64,000 bases of DNA from Wagnerdoeblera intermedia (GTDB lineage: Bacteria > Pseudomonadota > Alphaproteobacteria > Rhodobacterales > Rhodobacteraceae), in the NCBI RefSeq assembly GCF_042647465.1, contig NZ_JBHRVN010000004.1. The stretch is one strand, 5' to 3'. Shown here in pieces: positions 42,734 to 52,108 of this stretch (its first letter is position 1; each line of letters begins with the position of its first letter). Made by a program: the position numbers and the translations under genes. The notes under the pieces were generated by a model. The model worked only from the letters and a program-made list of their open reading frames with translations. It was not told where the DNA came from and did not search any database.

Positions 42734-43306
42734 ATGAACAGCTCTGATCTGATTGCTCTCGCCCGTGAGGCTCTGACCGACCCGCGCCGCAATGGTGCGC
42801 GCATCGGGTCTTTATCACTGCCGGGCAACAGCCTTTGGGAAAGCCTGCTGCTGGTCTCGGTGCTCTCGGTGCTGGGGCTCTGGCTCGCGGCGCTGACCGG
42901 ACCCTCCGCGGCGGAAACCACGGCGATGCTGCCGGTGCCTTTCGCGCTTCTGGCTCTGCAGCTGATGGCCATGCTGGCGCTGGCGCTGGCGGTTACGCTG
43001 CTGGGGCGCATGGCCAGGGGGCAGGGCGATTTTACCGGCGCTCTGCGCATCGTCACCTGGCTGCAGGCGCTGCTGGTGGTGGTGCAGTTCGTGCAGGTCT
43101 TTCTGATGCTTCTGCTGCCGCCGCTGGCGGGCTTTCTGAGCCTGGCGGCGATCGTGGGCGCGGCCTGGGTCGCCACGGGTCTGGTCGCGGGGCTTCACGG
43201 GTTTAAATCCCTGCCTCTGACCTTTCTGGGCATCATCGGTGGCATCTTTGCCGTGGCCTTTGTGATGTCGATCTTCTTTACCCTGTTCTTCCCGCTGCTC
43301 GGGTGA
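42734..43306 (+). CDS. YIP1 family membrane protein 2
   Basis: The 190-residue membrane protein has helices such as SLLLVSVLSVLGLWLAAL, FALLALQLMAMLALALAVTLLG, the Yip1-typical GQGDFTGALRIVTWLQALLVVVQFVQVFLMLLLPP and FLGIIGGIFAVAFVMSIFFTLFFPLL. GGAAAG precedes the ATG. Sequence similarity to the preceding YIP1 protein is low but the layout is the same. It ends 14 bases before sufS. Confidence 0.78.
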   Translation: MNSSDLIALAREALTDPRRNGARIGSLSLPGNSLWESLLLVSVLSVLGLWLAALTGPSAAETTAMLPVPFALLALQLMAMLALALAVTLLGRMARGQGDFTGALRIVTWLQALLVVVQFVQVFLMLLLPPLAGFLSLAAIVGAAWVATGLVAGLHGFKSLPLTFLGIIGGIFAVAFVMSIFFTLFFPLLG

Positions 43307-43320
43307 AAGGTTCGCCTTCG

Positions 43321-44541
43321 ATGTATGACGTCAACCTGATCCGCCGCGATTTTCCGATTCTGTCGCGTGAAGTGAACGGCAGACCGCTGGTCTATCTCGA
43401 CAACGGGGCCTCTGCGCAAAAGCCGCAGGTGGTGATTGATGCGGTCACCCGCGGCTATGCGGAGGACTATGCCAATGTGCACCGCGGCCTGCATTATCTC
43501 TCCAATCTCTCGACCGAGAAATATGAAGCTGTGCGCGGCACCATCGCGCGCTTTCTGAACGCGCCCCATGAGGATGAGGTGGTCTTCACCTCGGGCTCGA
43601 CCGAAGGGATCAACCTTGTCTCTTACGGCTGGGCCGCACCGCGCCTTCAGACGGGGGATGAGATCATCCTGTCGGTGATGGAGCATCACGCCAATATCGT
43701 GCCCTGGCATTTTCTGCGCGAGCGTCAGGGTGTGGTGCTGAAATGGGTCGAGATTGACGCCAATGGCGATCTGGATCCGCAGGCGGTGCTCGATGCCATC
43801 ACGCCGAAGACGAAGCTGATTGCGATCACCCATATGTCGAACGTGCTCGGCTCGGTGGTGGATGTGGCAGCGATCTGCAAAGGGGCAAAGGACAAAGGCG
43901 TGCCGGTCCTGGTCGATGGTTCGCAGTCGGCGGTGCATATGCCGATTGACCTGAGCACGCTTGGTGCGGATTTCTTCGCGATCACCGGCCACAAGCTTTA
44001 CGGCCCCTCAGGCTCCGGCGCGATCTGGATCTCGCGGGAGCGTCAGGCCGAAATGCGCCCCTTCCTGGGCGGCGGCGATATGATTCGTGAAGTGACCCGC
44101 GAGGCGGTGACCTGGGCGGATCCGCCGATGAAATTTGAGGCCGGAACGCCGGGCATCGTGCAGCAGATCGGTCTGGGCGCGGCGCTTGACTATCTGATGG
44201 CGCTTGGCATGGAGAATGTTGCCGCCCATGAGCGGCGCATCCGCGATTATGCGCGCGCTAAACTTGACGGTCTGAACTGGCTGAACGTCCAGGGCAATTC
44301 CGCCACCAAAGGCGCGATTTTCAGCTTCACGCTGGACGGTGCGGCCCATGCGCATGACATTTCAACGGTCCTCGACAAACGCGGCATTGCCGTGCGGGCC
44401 GGGACGCACTGCGCAATGCCCCTGATGGAGCATCTGGGCGTGGGTGCAACCTGTCGTGCCTCCTTCGCGCTTTACAACACCGAGGCTGAGGTGGATGCCC
44501 TCGTCTCAGCGCTGGAACTTTGTCACGATCTTTTCTCGTGA
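43321..44541 (+). CDS. sufS: Cysteine desulfurase SufS
   Basis: The 406-residue type II cysteine desulfurase/selenocysteine lyase has VYLDNGASAQKP, TSGSTEGINLVSYG, EHHANIVPW, the Schiff-base lysine in ITGHKLYGPSG (Lys225) and the active cysteine in RAGTHCAMPLM (Cys364). It supplies persulfide to SufBCD, normally helped by SufE or SufU, neither of which is encoded here. The ATG at 43321 with GAAAGG upstream is preferred; a GTG at 43303 overlapping the previous stop is possible. Confidence 0.96.
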   Translation: MYDVNLIRRDFPILSREVNGRPLVYLDNGASAQKPQVVIDAVTRGYAEDYANVHRGLHYLSNLSTEKYEAVRGTIARFLNAPHEDEVVFTSGSTEGINLVSYGWAAPRLQTGDEIILSVMEHHANIVPWHFLRERQGVVLKWVEIDANGDLDPQAVLDAITPKTKLIAITHMSNVLGSVVDVAAICKGAKDKGVPVLVDGSQSAVHMPIDLSTLGADFFAITGHKLYGPSGSGAIWISRERQAEMRPFLGGGDMIREVTREAVTWADPPMKFEAGTPGIVQQIGLGAALDYLMALGMENVAAHERRIRDYARAKLDGLNWLNVQGNSATKGAIFSFTLDGAAHAHDISTVLDKRGIAVRAGTHCAMPLMEHLGVGATCRASFALYNTEAEVDALVSALELCHDLFS

Positions 44542-44558
44542 TTCCAGAGTGATCGCGG

Positions 44559-44587
44559 TTGCACGCGGCGGTGCCTGCGGCTATAGA
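44559..44587 (+). promoter_or_regulatory. tRNA-Arg promoter
   Basis: TTGCAC (44559-44564) and TATAGA (44582-44587) are 17 bases apart. The expected start would lie about three bases before the mature tRNA 5' end. Confidence 0.65.
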
Positions 44588-44596
44588 CAAGCTCAG

Positions 44597-44673
44597 GCAC
44601 CCGTAGCTCAGCTGGATAGAGTACTGCCCTCCGAAGGCAGGGGTCACAGGTTCGAATCCTGTCGGGTGCGCCA
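44597..44673 (+). tRNA. tRNA-Arg (anticodon CCG)
   Basis: A complete 77-base cloverleaf. The acceptor stem GCACCCG/CGGGTGC is perfect, with discriminator G and encoded CCA. The D arm is GCTCAGCTGGATAGAGT, the anticodon stem CTGCC/GGCAG with loop CTCCGAA (anticodon CCG at 44631-44633), and the T arm ACAGG-TTCGAAT-CCTGT. It decodes CGG arginine codons. Confidence 0.97.
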
Positions 44674-44734
44674 CTTCCTCCGCCAGATCAAAACGCTGAA
44701 GTGACCCGGACCGGGGGTGTCTCAGGCTTTGTAA

Positions 44735-44757
44735 CGCGCCCTCCCGGGGCGCGTTTT
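44735..44757 (+). terminator. Terminator of tRNA-Arg transcript
   Basis: CGCGCCC pairs with GGGCGCG and is followed by TTTT, about 60 bases after the tRNA 3' end. Confidence 0.75.
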
Positions 44758-44773
44758 GCGTATTACCCGCGGC

Positions 44774-45385
44774 TCAGATCCGTTTCAGAACCAGCCAGGT
44801 CATAGCGCCCAGGGGCGGCATGGGGCGGCGTTCTACCAGTTGCAGATCGGGGTTGCTCAGCACCGTCTCGATGGGGAAGTCCGCCTGCCAGCCCAGATGA
44901 TCCTGGAGCACATGCATCTTCTTTTCCACGATCTTCAGGATACCCTTCTCAGCCGCAAAGTGGTTGCCGATCAGCACATGCCCGCCCCTGCGGCAGACCC
45001 GGGCCATTTCTGCCAGGGTTTTCACCGGATCCGGCACCACCGAGAGCACATGAAGCGCCGTGACAATGTCGAAGCTTTCATCGGCAAAGCGCATCTCCTG
45101 CGCATCCATCTGCTCCAGCGTGACATTGCGCAGCCCGAGCTCTGCAACCTTTTCGATCGCCTTGTTCAGCATCTCCTGCGAGTAGTCGATGCCCGTCACC
45201 TGCACATCGGCGCGGTAGTGGGGCAGGGACAGGCCGGTGCCGACCCCCACCTCCAGCACGGTCCCGCCATGGCTGTTTGCGAAACTTGTGGCTCTGGCCC
45301 GCCCTGGCGCGAAGACGCGCCCGAAGACCAGATCATAGACAGGTGCCCAGCGTTTATAGGAGGTTGTCACAGCTTCAGAGCGCAT
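44774..45385 (-). CDS. pmtA: Phosphatidylethanolamine N-methyltransferase (PmtA-like)
   Basis: The 203-residue SAM-dependent methyltransferase has motif I VLEVGVGTGLSLPHY, motif II TGIDYSQEML, MDAQEMRFADESFDIVTALHVLSVVPDP and the post-motif RRGGHVLIGNHF. The size, the SYKRWAPVYDLVFG start and the final AMTWLVLKRI fit the Rhodobacter-type PmtA that methylates phosphatidylethanolamine towards phosphatidylcholine. TAAGG precedes the ATG. The specific substrate is inferred; a generic ubiE-like methyltransferase is the alternative. Confidence 0.78.
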   Translation of the reverse strand: MRSEAVTTSYKRWAPVYDLVFGRVFAPGRARATSFANSHGGTVLEVGVGTGLSLPHYRADVQVTGIDYSQEMLNKAIEKVAELGLRNVTLEQMDAQEMRFADESFDIVTALHVLSVVPDPVKTLAEMARVCRRGGHVLIGNHFAAEKGILKIVEKKMHVLQDHLGWQADFPIETVLSNPDLQLVERRPMPPLGAMTWLVLKRI

Positions 45386-45505
45386 TGGTCCGCCTTACCA
45401 GTTAATGCTGCCTTAAGGTGTAACGGTGATCCATCGTATTCCCAGAGAAAATTTGCCCAGAGCGCATTTTGGCTGAGGATCGCGCAGAGCCTGCGCAAAA
45501 GAAAA

Positions 45506-45529
45506 CGCGAGGGGGGGATGCCCCTCGCG
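45506..45529 (-). terminator. Intrinsic terminator of the second PerM-type gene
   Basis: CGCGAGGGG pairs with CCCCTCGCG (9 bp, six-base loop). On the minus strand it is followed by TTTTCTTTT. Confidence 0.82.
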
Positions 45530-45554
45530 CGGATTTCGTTCTGATTTCGGAGGT

Positions 45555-46715
45555 TTAACTCTGCACTGACGGAAGGGGCGGCTCAGGTGGCTCGACGGGC
45601 AGCGGGGCAACCGGATGCTCCAGCAGTTCGCGCTGCCATTCACGCCAGACGGCCACCAGAATCGCCATCAGGACGGGGCCGACGAAAAGCCCCACAATTC
45701 CCATGGTTTTCACCCCCCCGACCAGACCGAAGAAAGTGGGAAGGAAGGGCAGGCGGACCGGGCCGCCGACGAGCACCGGTCGGATGGTCTTATCGACGAT
45801 GAACAGCTCCACCGTCCCCCAGACAAAGAGCACAATGCCTTCAAAGGTCGACCCGCTGGCCACCAGATAGATCGAGACCAGCGTGAAAGAGAGCGGCGCG
45901 CCACCAGGGATCAGGGCCATAAAGCCGGTGATGACCGCAAAGGTGACCGGTGAGGGCACACCCGCCATCCAATAGGCCACGCCCAGAATCACCCCCTCGC
46001 CGATCGCGATCAGCGTCATGCCGGTGACCGTGGCCGAAATGGTCGTCGGCACAATGCGCGACAGACGCTGCCAGCGCCCCGGCAGGATGCGGGAGCCGAC
46101 CACATCGATCTGCGCAACCAGCCGGTCGCCGTCGCGATAAAAGACAAAGAGCGTGATCAGCAGGAACACCAGGTTCAGCAGCAGATGCGCCGCGACCGAG
46201 CCGGTGGCCAGGGCTGCGCGATAAATGGTGCCGATATTCTCACCGCTGAGGAAGTGGACGTGATCCGCGATGGCGCCCGGACGTCCGATGTGATTGCGCC
46301 ACTGCAGATCCAGCCAGGGGCCGATCTGCGGCAGATCACTCATCCAGGCCGGGGGCGGCGCACCCACGCCATTGACCAGGATCCCCCAGGAGATCCATCC
46401 CCGCAGCTCGCGGAAGGCATAGCTGAGCGCAAGGATGATCGGGATGACGAGGAAGAGGACCAGAATGACGATCAGAACCGTCGCGCCGATCGTGCGCCCC
46501 ATCCCCATCCTGTTGATGCAGCGCTCCCGGATCGGCCAGCTTGCCACGGCGATGATCGTGGCAGCCAGGACCGGCACCAGAAAGCCATGGAAGAAATAGA
46601 CGGCCGCCGCAAGAATTGCGAGAAGAAGCCACCTGGCTGCGGAAATATCGGTAAGCAGCGGACGGGAACGCGGACGCGCGGGGATGGGTCGGGGAAGCGC
46701 GTTTGGGTCAGTCAT
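45555..46715 (-). CDS. AI-2E/PerM family membrane permease 2
   Basis: The 386-residue protein has hydrophobic helices from ARWLLLAILAAAVYFFHGFLVPVLAATIIAVASWP onward and the family C-terminal blocks FMALIPGGAPLSFTLVSIYLV and KTIRPVLVGGPVRLPFLPTFFGLVGGVKTMG. AGGAT precedes the ATG. It belongs to the same superfamily as 24051-25115 but to a different subgroup (no GNVITP motif; KTIRPVLVG instead). Transport substrate unknown. Confidence 0.85.
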   Translation of the reverse strand: MTDPNALPRPIPARPRSRPLLTDISAARWLLLAILAAAVYFFHGFLVPVLAATIIAVASWPIRERCINRMGMGRTIGATVLIVILVLFLVIPIILALSYAFRELRGWISWGILVNGVGAPPPAWMSDLPQIGPWLDLQWRNHIGRPGAIADHVHFLSGENIGTIYRAALATGSVAAHLLLNLVFLLITLFVFYRDGDRLVAQIDVVGSRILPGRWQRLSRIVPTTISATVTGMTLIAIGEGVILGVAYWMAGVPSPVTFAVITGFMALIPGGAPLSFTLVSIYLVASGSTFEGIVLFVWGTVELFIVDKTIRPVLVGGPVRLPFLPTFFGLVGGVKTMGIVGLFVGPVLMAILVAVWREWQRELLEHPVAPLPVEPPEPPLPSVQS

Positions 46716-46839
46716 CGGATCCTGAGGCCTGGTTTCACCTCAGGCTAACGCAGGGCTGCGCCCGGGTCCACTTTAAAGCAGGTCACAATTTCCGTGAAAG
46801 GCGCTTTTCGCAACGGAAAGCGGCTCATGTGTCACATGA

Positions 46840-46865
46840 AAAAGGGCCGCTAAAGCGACCCTTTT
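46840..46865 (-). terminator. Intrinsic terminator of dapA
   Basis: AAAAGGG/CCCTTTT and CGCT/AGCG stack around a single mismatch with a tiny loop. The minus-strand side ends in TTTTT. It lies just past the dapA stop. Confidence 0.8.
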
Positions 46866-46888
46866 CCTTGAGAATTCCGAAATCGGTC

Positions 46889-47761
46889 TCAGAGCAGTCC
46901 GGCGTGCTGCATGGCGGCGCGGATCTTCTCTTTGGTGCCCTCGGTCAGGCCGACCAGCGGCAGGCGGACTTCTTCGGTGCAAAGCCCCAGAAGCGACATG
47001 GCGTATTTCGCGCCGACCAGACCCGGCTCGATGAAAATCGCCTCATGAAGCGGCATCAGGCGGTCCTGATACTCCAGCGCTTTGGCATAATCCCCTGCAA
47101 GGGTCGCAGCCTGGAACTCTGCGCAAAGGCGCGGGGCGACGTTTGCGGTCACCGAGATGCAGCCCACGCCACCATGAGCGTTAAAGCCGAGTGCCGTTGC
47201 ATCTTCGCCCGAGAGCTGGATGAAGTCTTTACCGCAGGCAGCGCGCTGCTGGCTGACCCGCTCAATCCTGCCGGTGGCGTCTTTCACGCCGATGATGCGC
47301 GGCAGCTTTGCAAGCTCGCCCATGGTCTCAGGCGTCATATCCACAACCGAGCGGCCGGGGATGTTGTAGATGACAATCGGCAGGTCCGCTGCGTCGTGCA
47401 TCGCGGTGAAATGCGCAATCATACCGGCCTGGGTCGGCTTGTTGTAATAGGGCGTCACCACCAGAGCGGCATCGGCACCGGCTTCGGCCGCCTTCTGCAT
47501 CAGCCAGACACCTTCGCTGGTGCTGTTGGAGCCCGCGCCCGCGATGACCGGCACGCGGCCTGCGGCGGCTTTCACCACGGTGGCGATGACTTCGGCATGC
47601 TCTTCATGGCTCAGCGTCGGGCTTTCGCCGGTGGTGCCGACGGGCACAAGGCCGTTCGAGCCTTCCGCGATATGCCATTCGACGAGCTTCTTCAGCGCAT
47701 CATAATCCGGTTTGCCGTTCTTCAACGGCGTTACCAGGGCAGGAAGTGACCCTTTGATCAT
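46889..47761 (-). CDS. dapA: 4-hydroxy-tetrahydrodipicolinate synthase
   Basis: The 290-residue TIM-barrel aldolase condenses pyruvate with aspartate semialdehyde in lysine and DAP biosynthesis. It has GSLPALVTPLKNG, VPVGTTGESPTLSHEEH, the catalytic tyrosine in IYNIPGRS and the Schiff-base lysine in IIGVKDATGR. GAGGAG precedes the ATG. It is divergent from the slt gene. Confidence 0.96.
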   Translation of the reverse strand: MIKGSLPALVTPLKNGKPDYDALKKLVEWHIAEGSNGLVPVGTTGESPTLSHEEHAEVIATVVKAAAGRVPVIAGAGSNSTSEGVWLMQKAAEAGADAALVVTPYYNKPTQAGMIAHFTAMHDAADLPIVIYNIPGRSVVDMTPETMGELAKLPRIIGVKDATGRIERVSQQRAACGKDFIQLSGEDATALGFNAHGGVGCISVTANVAPRLCAEFQAATLAGDYAKALEYQDRLMPLHEAIFIEPGLVGAKYAMSLLGLCTEEVRLPLVGLTEGTKEKIRAAMQHAGLL

Positions 47762-47898
47762 GGCACGCGTCTCCTCGCGAATAGGGCGTGAATCGCCCGT
47801 TGGTTTGAAATCTTCCTAACCGCGGTGTGGCGGCTTGCAAAGGGGGTGCTGGCGGCTTTGTGTCTTGCTCTGCGGCGCGGGTCGGGGGCAAATAAACC

Positions 47899-49881
47899 AT
47901 GATCCGTCCCCTGCTGCTGCCCGCCTTCGCCCTGATCCTTTCGCCCCTGCCGGGGCTGGCCACTGAGGCTTTGCCGCTTCCGGTGCCCGAGCTTGCTTCT
48001 CAGGCCCGCGATCCGCTGGCCGAAGGGCTGGCGGCGGCCTCTTTGCGCGACTGGGAGCGGGCGCAGGCAGCGGTGGCACAGGCCGGGCCGGTGGCGGCTG
48101 ATATTATTGAGTGGATGCGTCTGCGCGCCGGTGAAGGCACGCTGACCGACTATGAGGCGTTTTTGCAGCGCCGTGCCGACTGGCCCGGCCTTGCGCTGGT
48201 CAGAAGCCGCGGTGAGACTGCGGTGGCACGCTCGATCACCCCGTCGCGGGTTCTGGCCTGGTTCGGAACCCGCAGCCCTGCCAGCGTCGAGGGGCTTCTG
48301 GCTGCGGTCAAAGCGCATCGGGCGCTTGGTCAGGAGCAGGAGGCGACAAAATGGCTCACCTCCGCCTGGCCCGGCCTGCGGCTCAGTGCGATCGATCAGC
48401 AGAAGGTCGTTGAAGAGGCAGGGCCCGCGCTGAGCCGTCGGGATCACGAGGCACGTCTCGACGCGCTTTTGTGGGAGGGGCGCAATGCCGAGGCGCGGCA
48501 GATGCTGCCGCTGGTCAGCGAGGGCTGGCAGAAGCTGGCAGAAGCCCGTCTGGCCCTTCGGGAGGAACGCGAGGGCGTGGATGCGCTGATCGCCGCCGTG
48601 CCGGAGGCGCTTGCACGCGATCCCGGCCTTGCCTTCGCGCGCTTTGAATGGCGGATGAAGAAATCCCGCACCGATGGCGCACTGGAGATCCTGCGTGAAC
48701 GCAGCAGCGCCCCTGAAGCCCTTGGTCGCCCTGAGGTCTGGGCGCGGCGCCGCGCCGTGCTGGCACGTGGTCTTCTGCGCGAAGGCAAGGCCGCTGAGGC
48801 TTATAAAATCGCCGCTTCCCATCATCTGAGCCGCAGTGCCGCTCAGGCGGATCTGGAGTTTCTTGCAGGCTTCATCGCTTTGCGGGCGATGAAAGATCCC
48901 GCCCGGGCGCTGAGCCATTTCCGCACCCTTGGGGACAGTGTCTCGACCCCGATCTCGGTCGCGCGGGCGGACTACTGGCAGGCACGGGCGCTGGAAGATC
49001 TGCGCCAGCCTGAGGAGGCAAAGGCCGCCTATACCCGGGCTGCGCGGCACCAGACGGCCTATTACGGGCTTCTGGCGGCGGAAAAGCTGGGGCTTCAGAT
49101 GGAAGACACCCTGGTCAGCCCGCCGCCCCTCGCGGACTGGAAGGGGGCGCCCTTCCTTGGCTCTTCGGTGACCGAGGCGGCCCTGCTGCTTTACCGGGCC
49201 AATGACCCCGCCAATGCGCGCCGCTTCCTTCTGCATCTCGCAGAGGACCGCGAGGCCGCGGAACTGGCCGCGCTCGGGGCCTTCGCTCTGGAGAAGGGGG
49301 ATCCCCATCTGGCGGTTCTGCTGGGCAAACAGGCGGCCGCGCGGGGCATCATTCTGCCCGGGATCTACTTCCCGGATCCGGGCCTGCTGCCCGAAGATCT
49401 GGCCGTGGAGCGGCCGCTGGCCCTGGCCGTTGCCCGGCGTGAAAGCGAGTTTCGCGCCGATGCGGTCTCTCCGGCCGGGGCGCTCGGGCTGATGCAACTG
49501 ATGCCGGGGACGGCGAAACTCATGGCTGAAAAGCTGGGCCTTCCGGTCGACATCCCGGCGCTGACCCGTGATCCGGCCTATAACGCGAAACTCGGCTCGG
49601 CCTATCTGGCCCATCTCGCGGAGGAATTCGGCCCCTCAATCGCGCTCAGGGCGGCGGGCTATAATGCGGGGCCTGGGCGTCCGCGTGCCTGGATCACCCA
49701 GTTCGGCGATCCGCGCCGCGCAGAGGTCGATGTGATCGACTGGGTGGAACTCGTGCCCTTTGAAGAGACCCGCACCTATATCATGCGGGTCACAGAGGGG
49801 CTGGCGATCTATCAGGCGCGGCGGACCCCCGGTGCGCCGGTGGCGATCACGGGGCTCCTGCGGGGGGCAGCGCGCGGCTGA
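47899..49881 (+). CDS. Soluble lytic murein transglycosylase (Slt70-like)
   Basis: The 660-residue periplasmic enzyme has a signal peptide ending LPGLATEA and a long superhelical U/L region of alpha repeats (about 30-470). The C-terminal SLT domain has the catalytic Glu in VARRESEFRADAVSPAG, then LGLMQLMPGTAKLMA, YLAHLAEEFG and AAGYNAGPGR. It cleaves glycan strands exolytically to 1,6-anhydromuropeptides. Length and layout match E. coli Slt70. Confidence 0.93.
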   Translation: MIRPLLLPAFALILSPLPGLATEALPLPVPELASQARDPLAEGLAAASLRDWERAQAAVAQAGPVAADIIEWMRLRAGEGTLTDYEAFLQRRADWPGLALVRSRGETAVARSITPSRVLAWFGTRSPASVEGLLAAVKAHRALGQEQEATKWLTSAWPGLRLSAIDQQKVVEEAGPALSRRDHEARLDALLWEGRNAEARQMLPLVSEGWQKLAEARLALREEREGVDALIAAVPEALARDPGLAFARFEWRMKKSRTDGALEILRERSSAPEALGRPEVWARRRAVLARGLLREGKAAEAYKIAASHHLSRSAAQADLEFLAGFIALRAMKDPARALSHFRTLGDSVSTPISVARADYWQARALEDLRQPEEAKAAYTRAARHQTAYYGLLAAEKLGLQMEDTLVSPPPLADWKGAPFLGSSVTEAALLLYRANDPANARRFLLHLAEDREAAELAALGAFALEKGDPHLAVLLGKQAAARGIILPGIYFPDPGLLPEDLAVERPLALAVARRESEFRADAVSPAGALGLMQLMPGTAKLMAEKLGLPVDIPALTRDPAYNAKLGSAYLAHLAEEFGPSIALRAAGYNAGPGRPRAWITQFGDPRRAEVDVIDWVELVPFEETRTYIMRVTEGLAIYQARRTPGAPVAITGLLRGAARG

Positions 49882-49887
49882 GCCGGC

Positions 49888-51075
49888 TCAGCCGAACTGC
49901 TGATTGAGACGCCAGATACCCCAGGCCAGCGGAATGGCCGCCAGACCGCCGATGATCCAGGCCAGGGGCTGATCGCCGAAGCTTTCAAAGACCTGGGTAT
50001 AGGCATGGATCGCGCCAAAGGTCAGCGCGGTATTAAACAGCCCGCGATGCAGCATCCGGGCCGCGCCGATCGCACAGGCCGCCAGCACGAGTGCCCAGAC
50101 CGCCGCGAAAACGCTTTCGGGGATCACCAGCGCGCGGGCCTCATAGGCGCGTCTCGCCTCTTCCGCCGCGCTCCAGGAAAAGCCGTCCGCGCCGCGGTCA
50201 TAGACGCGCCAGAGCGCGAGGGTATCCCCCACCACATCGCCCCAGAGCGAGCCGACCAGAAAGCAGAGATTGGCCACGATAAAGGCCATGACCGCAAAGA
50301 TCCCGGCGTGGCGGGCATCGCGCTCCGGGCGGATCCGCATCAGCCAGAAAGCCAACCCCATGCCGAGAGCCATCTGCAGAATGCTCAGCGCGGGTTCGGG
50401 CGAATAAAAGACAAAGACCGCGTGGAAATAATCGGTCCCGGTGTGCAGCACCTGGGCAAAGGGAACGATGGCGAGGGCCGTGATGAGCCGCAGATCAAGG
50501 AACCATCCCGCGCCGAGCAGAATCAGCGTGGCATAGAGCGAAAAGAGCATGGGGATCACCCCGCCGCGCTCCTGATCGATCAGCACAGAGCCAAGGCCCG
50601 TCAGATGCAGCCCCAGCCCGATCAGCAGCAGAAACCCTCCCAGAAAGGTCATCCGCTCACTGCCTGAACGATAGAGCAGCGCTGCGGGCAGCGCGATCAG
50701 CAGACCCGCTGCCGCCGGCAGGAGCCCGGCTTCAGGCTGCGGAAAAGAGCGCAGGGCCTCAACCAGTCCGCCGCCGGTCAGCATCACCGCGCCGATCAGC
50801 GCGGCGGCATGGCCAAACATCCGCCAGAGCGGGCCCGCCACGGCCAGAACAACCGCGCCCCCCAGCAGGAATAAAAACCCTGCAAGAGCAACGCTGACCG
50901 GATCCTGGAGCCAGGCGACAAAACCCGCTGCCGCCGCGAGAACCCCGCCGCAGAGCAGAAGCCGGATCACCAGCGCCACCATGGCCGAGCGCGAGCGTTC
51001 GCGCATGACATGGGCCTGAGCCGCTGTGATCACGCCGTCGGCCACCAGCCCGTTCAGATCCGCAAGAACTGCCAT
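49888..51075 (-). CDS. DUF2157 family multi-pass membrane protein
   Basis: A 395-residue protein. A short N-terminal soluble helix (LNGLVADGVITAAQAHVM) is typical of DUF2157, followed by about ten hydrophobic segments (LLCGGVLAAAAGFVAWL, FLFLLGGAVVLAVAGPL, GFLLLIGLGLHLTGLGSVLI and others) ending in WIIGGLAAIPLAWGIW. No transport or catalytic motif is recognised. It converges on slt with a six-base gap. Confidence 0.75.
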   Translation of the reverse strand: MAVLADLNGLVADGVITAAQAHVMRERSRSAMVALVIRLLLCGGVLAAAAGFVAWLQDPVSVALAGFLFLLGGAVVLAVAGPLWRMFGHAAALIGAVMLTGGGLVEALRSFPQPEAGLLPAAAGLLIALPAALLYRSGSERMTFLGGFLLLIGLGLHLTGLGSVLIDQERGGVIPMLFSLYATLILLGAGWFLDLRLITALAIVPFAQVLHTGTDYFHAVFVFYSPEPALSILQMALGMGLAFWLMRIRPERDARHAGIFAVMAFIVANLCFLVGSLWGDVVGDTLALWRVYDRGADGFSWSAAEEARRAYEARALVIPESVFAAVWALVLAACAIGAARMLHRGLFNTALTFGAIHAYTQVFESFGDQPLAWIIGGLAAIPLAWGIWRLNQQFG

Positions 51076-51182
51076 ACCAGATATCCTTCAACCCTCTTGT
51101 GACCACAATTGCAGTCTGCGCGGCCTGCCGCAAGGCGGGCTCACTGGACAGCGCCCCGCGCATCCCCTATTTCTGACAAGCC

Positions 51183-51656
51183 ATGCAGAAAAAACACGAC
51201 CCCAACAGCAAGCTCATCGCCGAGAACCGCCGCGCCCGCTTCGATTATTTTATCGAAAGCGAGCTTGAGGCCGGGATCATTCTCACCGGCTCAGAGGTGA
51301 AATCCCTGCGCACGGGGCAGTCCAATATTGCCGACAGCTATGCCTCGGTTGAGAACGGTGAGTTGTGGCTGATCAACAGCTATATTGCGGCGCTGAAACA
51401 GGCGAACCGCTTTGACAGCCATGAAGAGCGCCGCCACCGCAAGCTTCTGGTCTCGAAGCGCGAACTGTCGCGGCTCTGGCAGTCGGTGGGCCGTGAGGGC
51501 ATGACCCTTGTGCCGCTGAAGATGTATTTCAACGAGCGTGGCATCGTGAAAATCGCGCTTGGCGTGGCCAAAGGCAAAAAGAATGCCGATAAGCGCGAGA
51601 CCGAGGCCAAACGCGACTGGGCCCGCCAGAAGCAGCGTCTGCTGAAGCAGGGCTGA
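51183..51656 (+). CDS. smpB: SsrA-binding protein SmpB
   Basis: The 157-residue protein binds tmRNA for trans-translation. It has the conserved NRRARFDYFIESELEAGIILTG start, SEVKSLR, SYIAAL, RKLLVSKRE, and the basic C-terminal tail GKKNADKRETEAKRDWARQK. The length is standard. The tmRNA gene itself is not in the window. Confidence 0.97.
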   Translation: MQKKHDPNSKLIAENRRARFDYFIESELEAGIILTGSEVKSLRTGQSNIADSYASVENGELWLINSYIAALKQANRFDSHEERRHRKLLVSKRELSRLWQSVGREGMTLVPLKMYFNERGIVKIALGVAKGKKNADKRETEAKRDWARQKQRLLKQG

Positions 51657-51678
51657 GGCGGCAATCAGCGGCATGCAA

Positions 51679-51708
51679 AAAGGCGCCCCTTCGGGCGCCT
51701 TTGGTTTT
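51679..51708 (+). terminator. Intrinsic terminator of smpB
   Basis: AAAGGCGCCC pairs with GGGCGCCTTT (10 bp, CTTC tetraloop), followed by GGTTTTT. Confidence 0.85.
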
Positions 51709-51722
51709 TCCGGCAGGCCGTC

Positions 51723-52052
51723 TCAGGCTTTTACGACTTTGATCTCCAGGGCCGCACCGCTGGCGATGACCTCAAAAAGACGGTCGATATTGGGATGCGC
51801 ACCGGGGCGGGCTTTGGCATCGGCGGTATGTTCGGCAAAAACCTCAAGGCCATGGGTCGCGGCCTCCGTGGTCAGCGCGCCGAAGGCCGCGCCGAGATAG
51901 GCGTAGACCGCCAGCGAGCCCTGTTTGCCGGGCTGGTTCTCGATGACCGCAACAGTGGCGCCTGCAGCATCGGTCAGCTCAATCCGGGTGATGCCGTCGA
52001 TCGCGGGCAGAAGGGCAAGGTTGTCTTTGAACGAAGCGGTGGGCCGGATCAT
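51723..52052 (-). CDS. Conserved-looking hypothetical protein
   Basis: A 109-residue alpha/beta protein starting MIRPTASFKDNLALL, with ITRIELTDAAGATVAVIEN strands and a His-containing HPNIDRLFEVIASG. No membrane segment or signal. I do not recognise the family. AAAGGA precedes the ATG at 52052. It follows the aminotransferase on the same strand by 56 bases and probably ends the sseA-aminotransferase operon. Confidence 0.65.
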   Translation of the reverse strand: MIRPTASFKDNLALLPAIDGITRIELTDAAGATVAVIENQPGKQGSLAVYAYLGAAFGALTTEAATHGLEVFAEHTADAKARPGAHPNIDRLFEVIASGAALEIKVVKA

Positions 52053-52108
52053 GCGCGGTCCTTTCAGGTCAGAGAGGTGAGGAGGGGGCATCAGCCCCCG
52101 CCTCAGAG

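Noticed and set aside
47758..49614. 618-codon minus-strand frame opposite slt
   Set aside because: Antisense to a well-supported transglycosylase with signal peptide and catalytic motifs.
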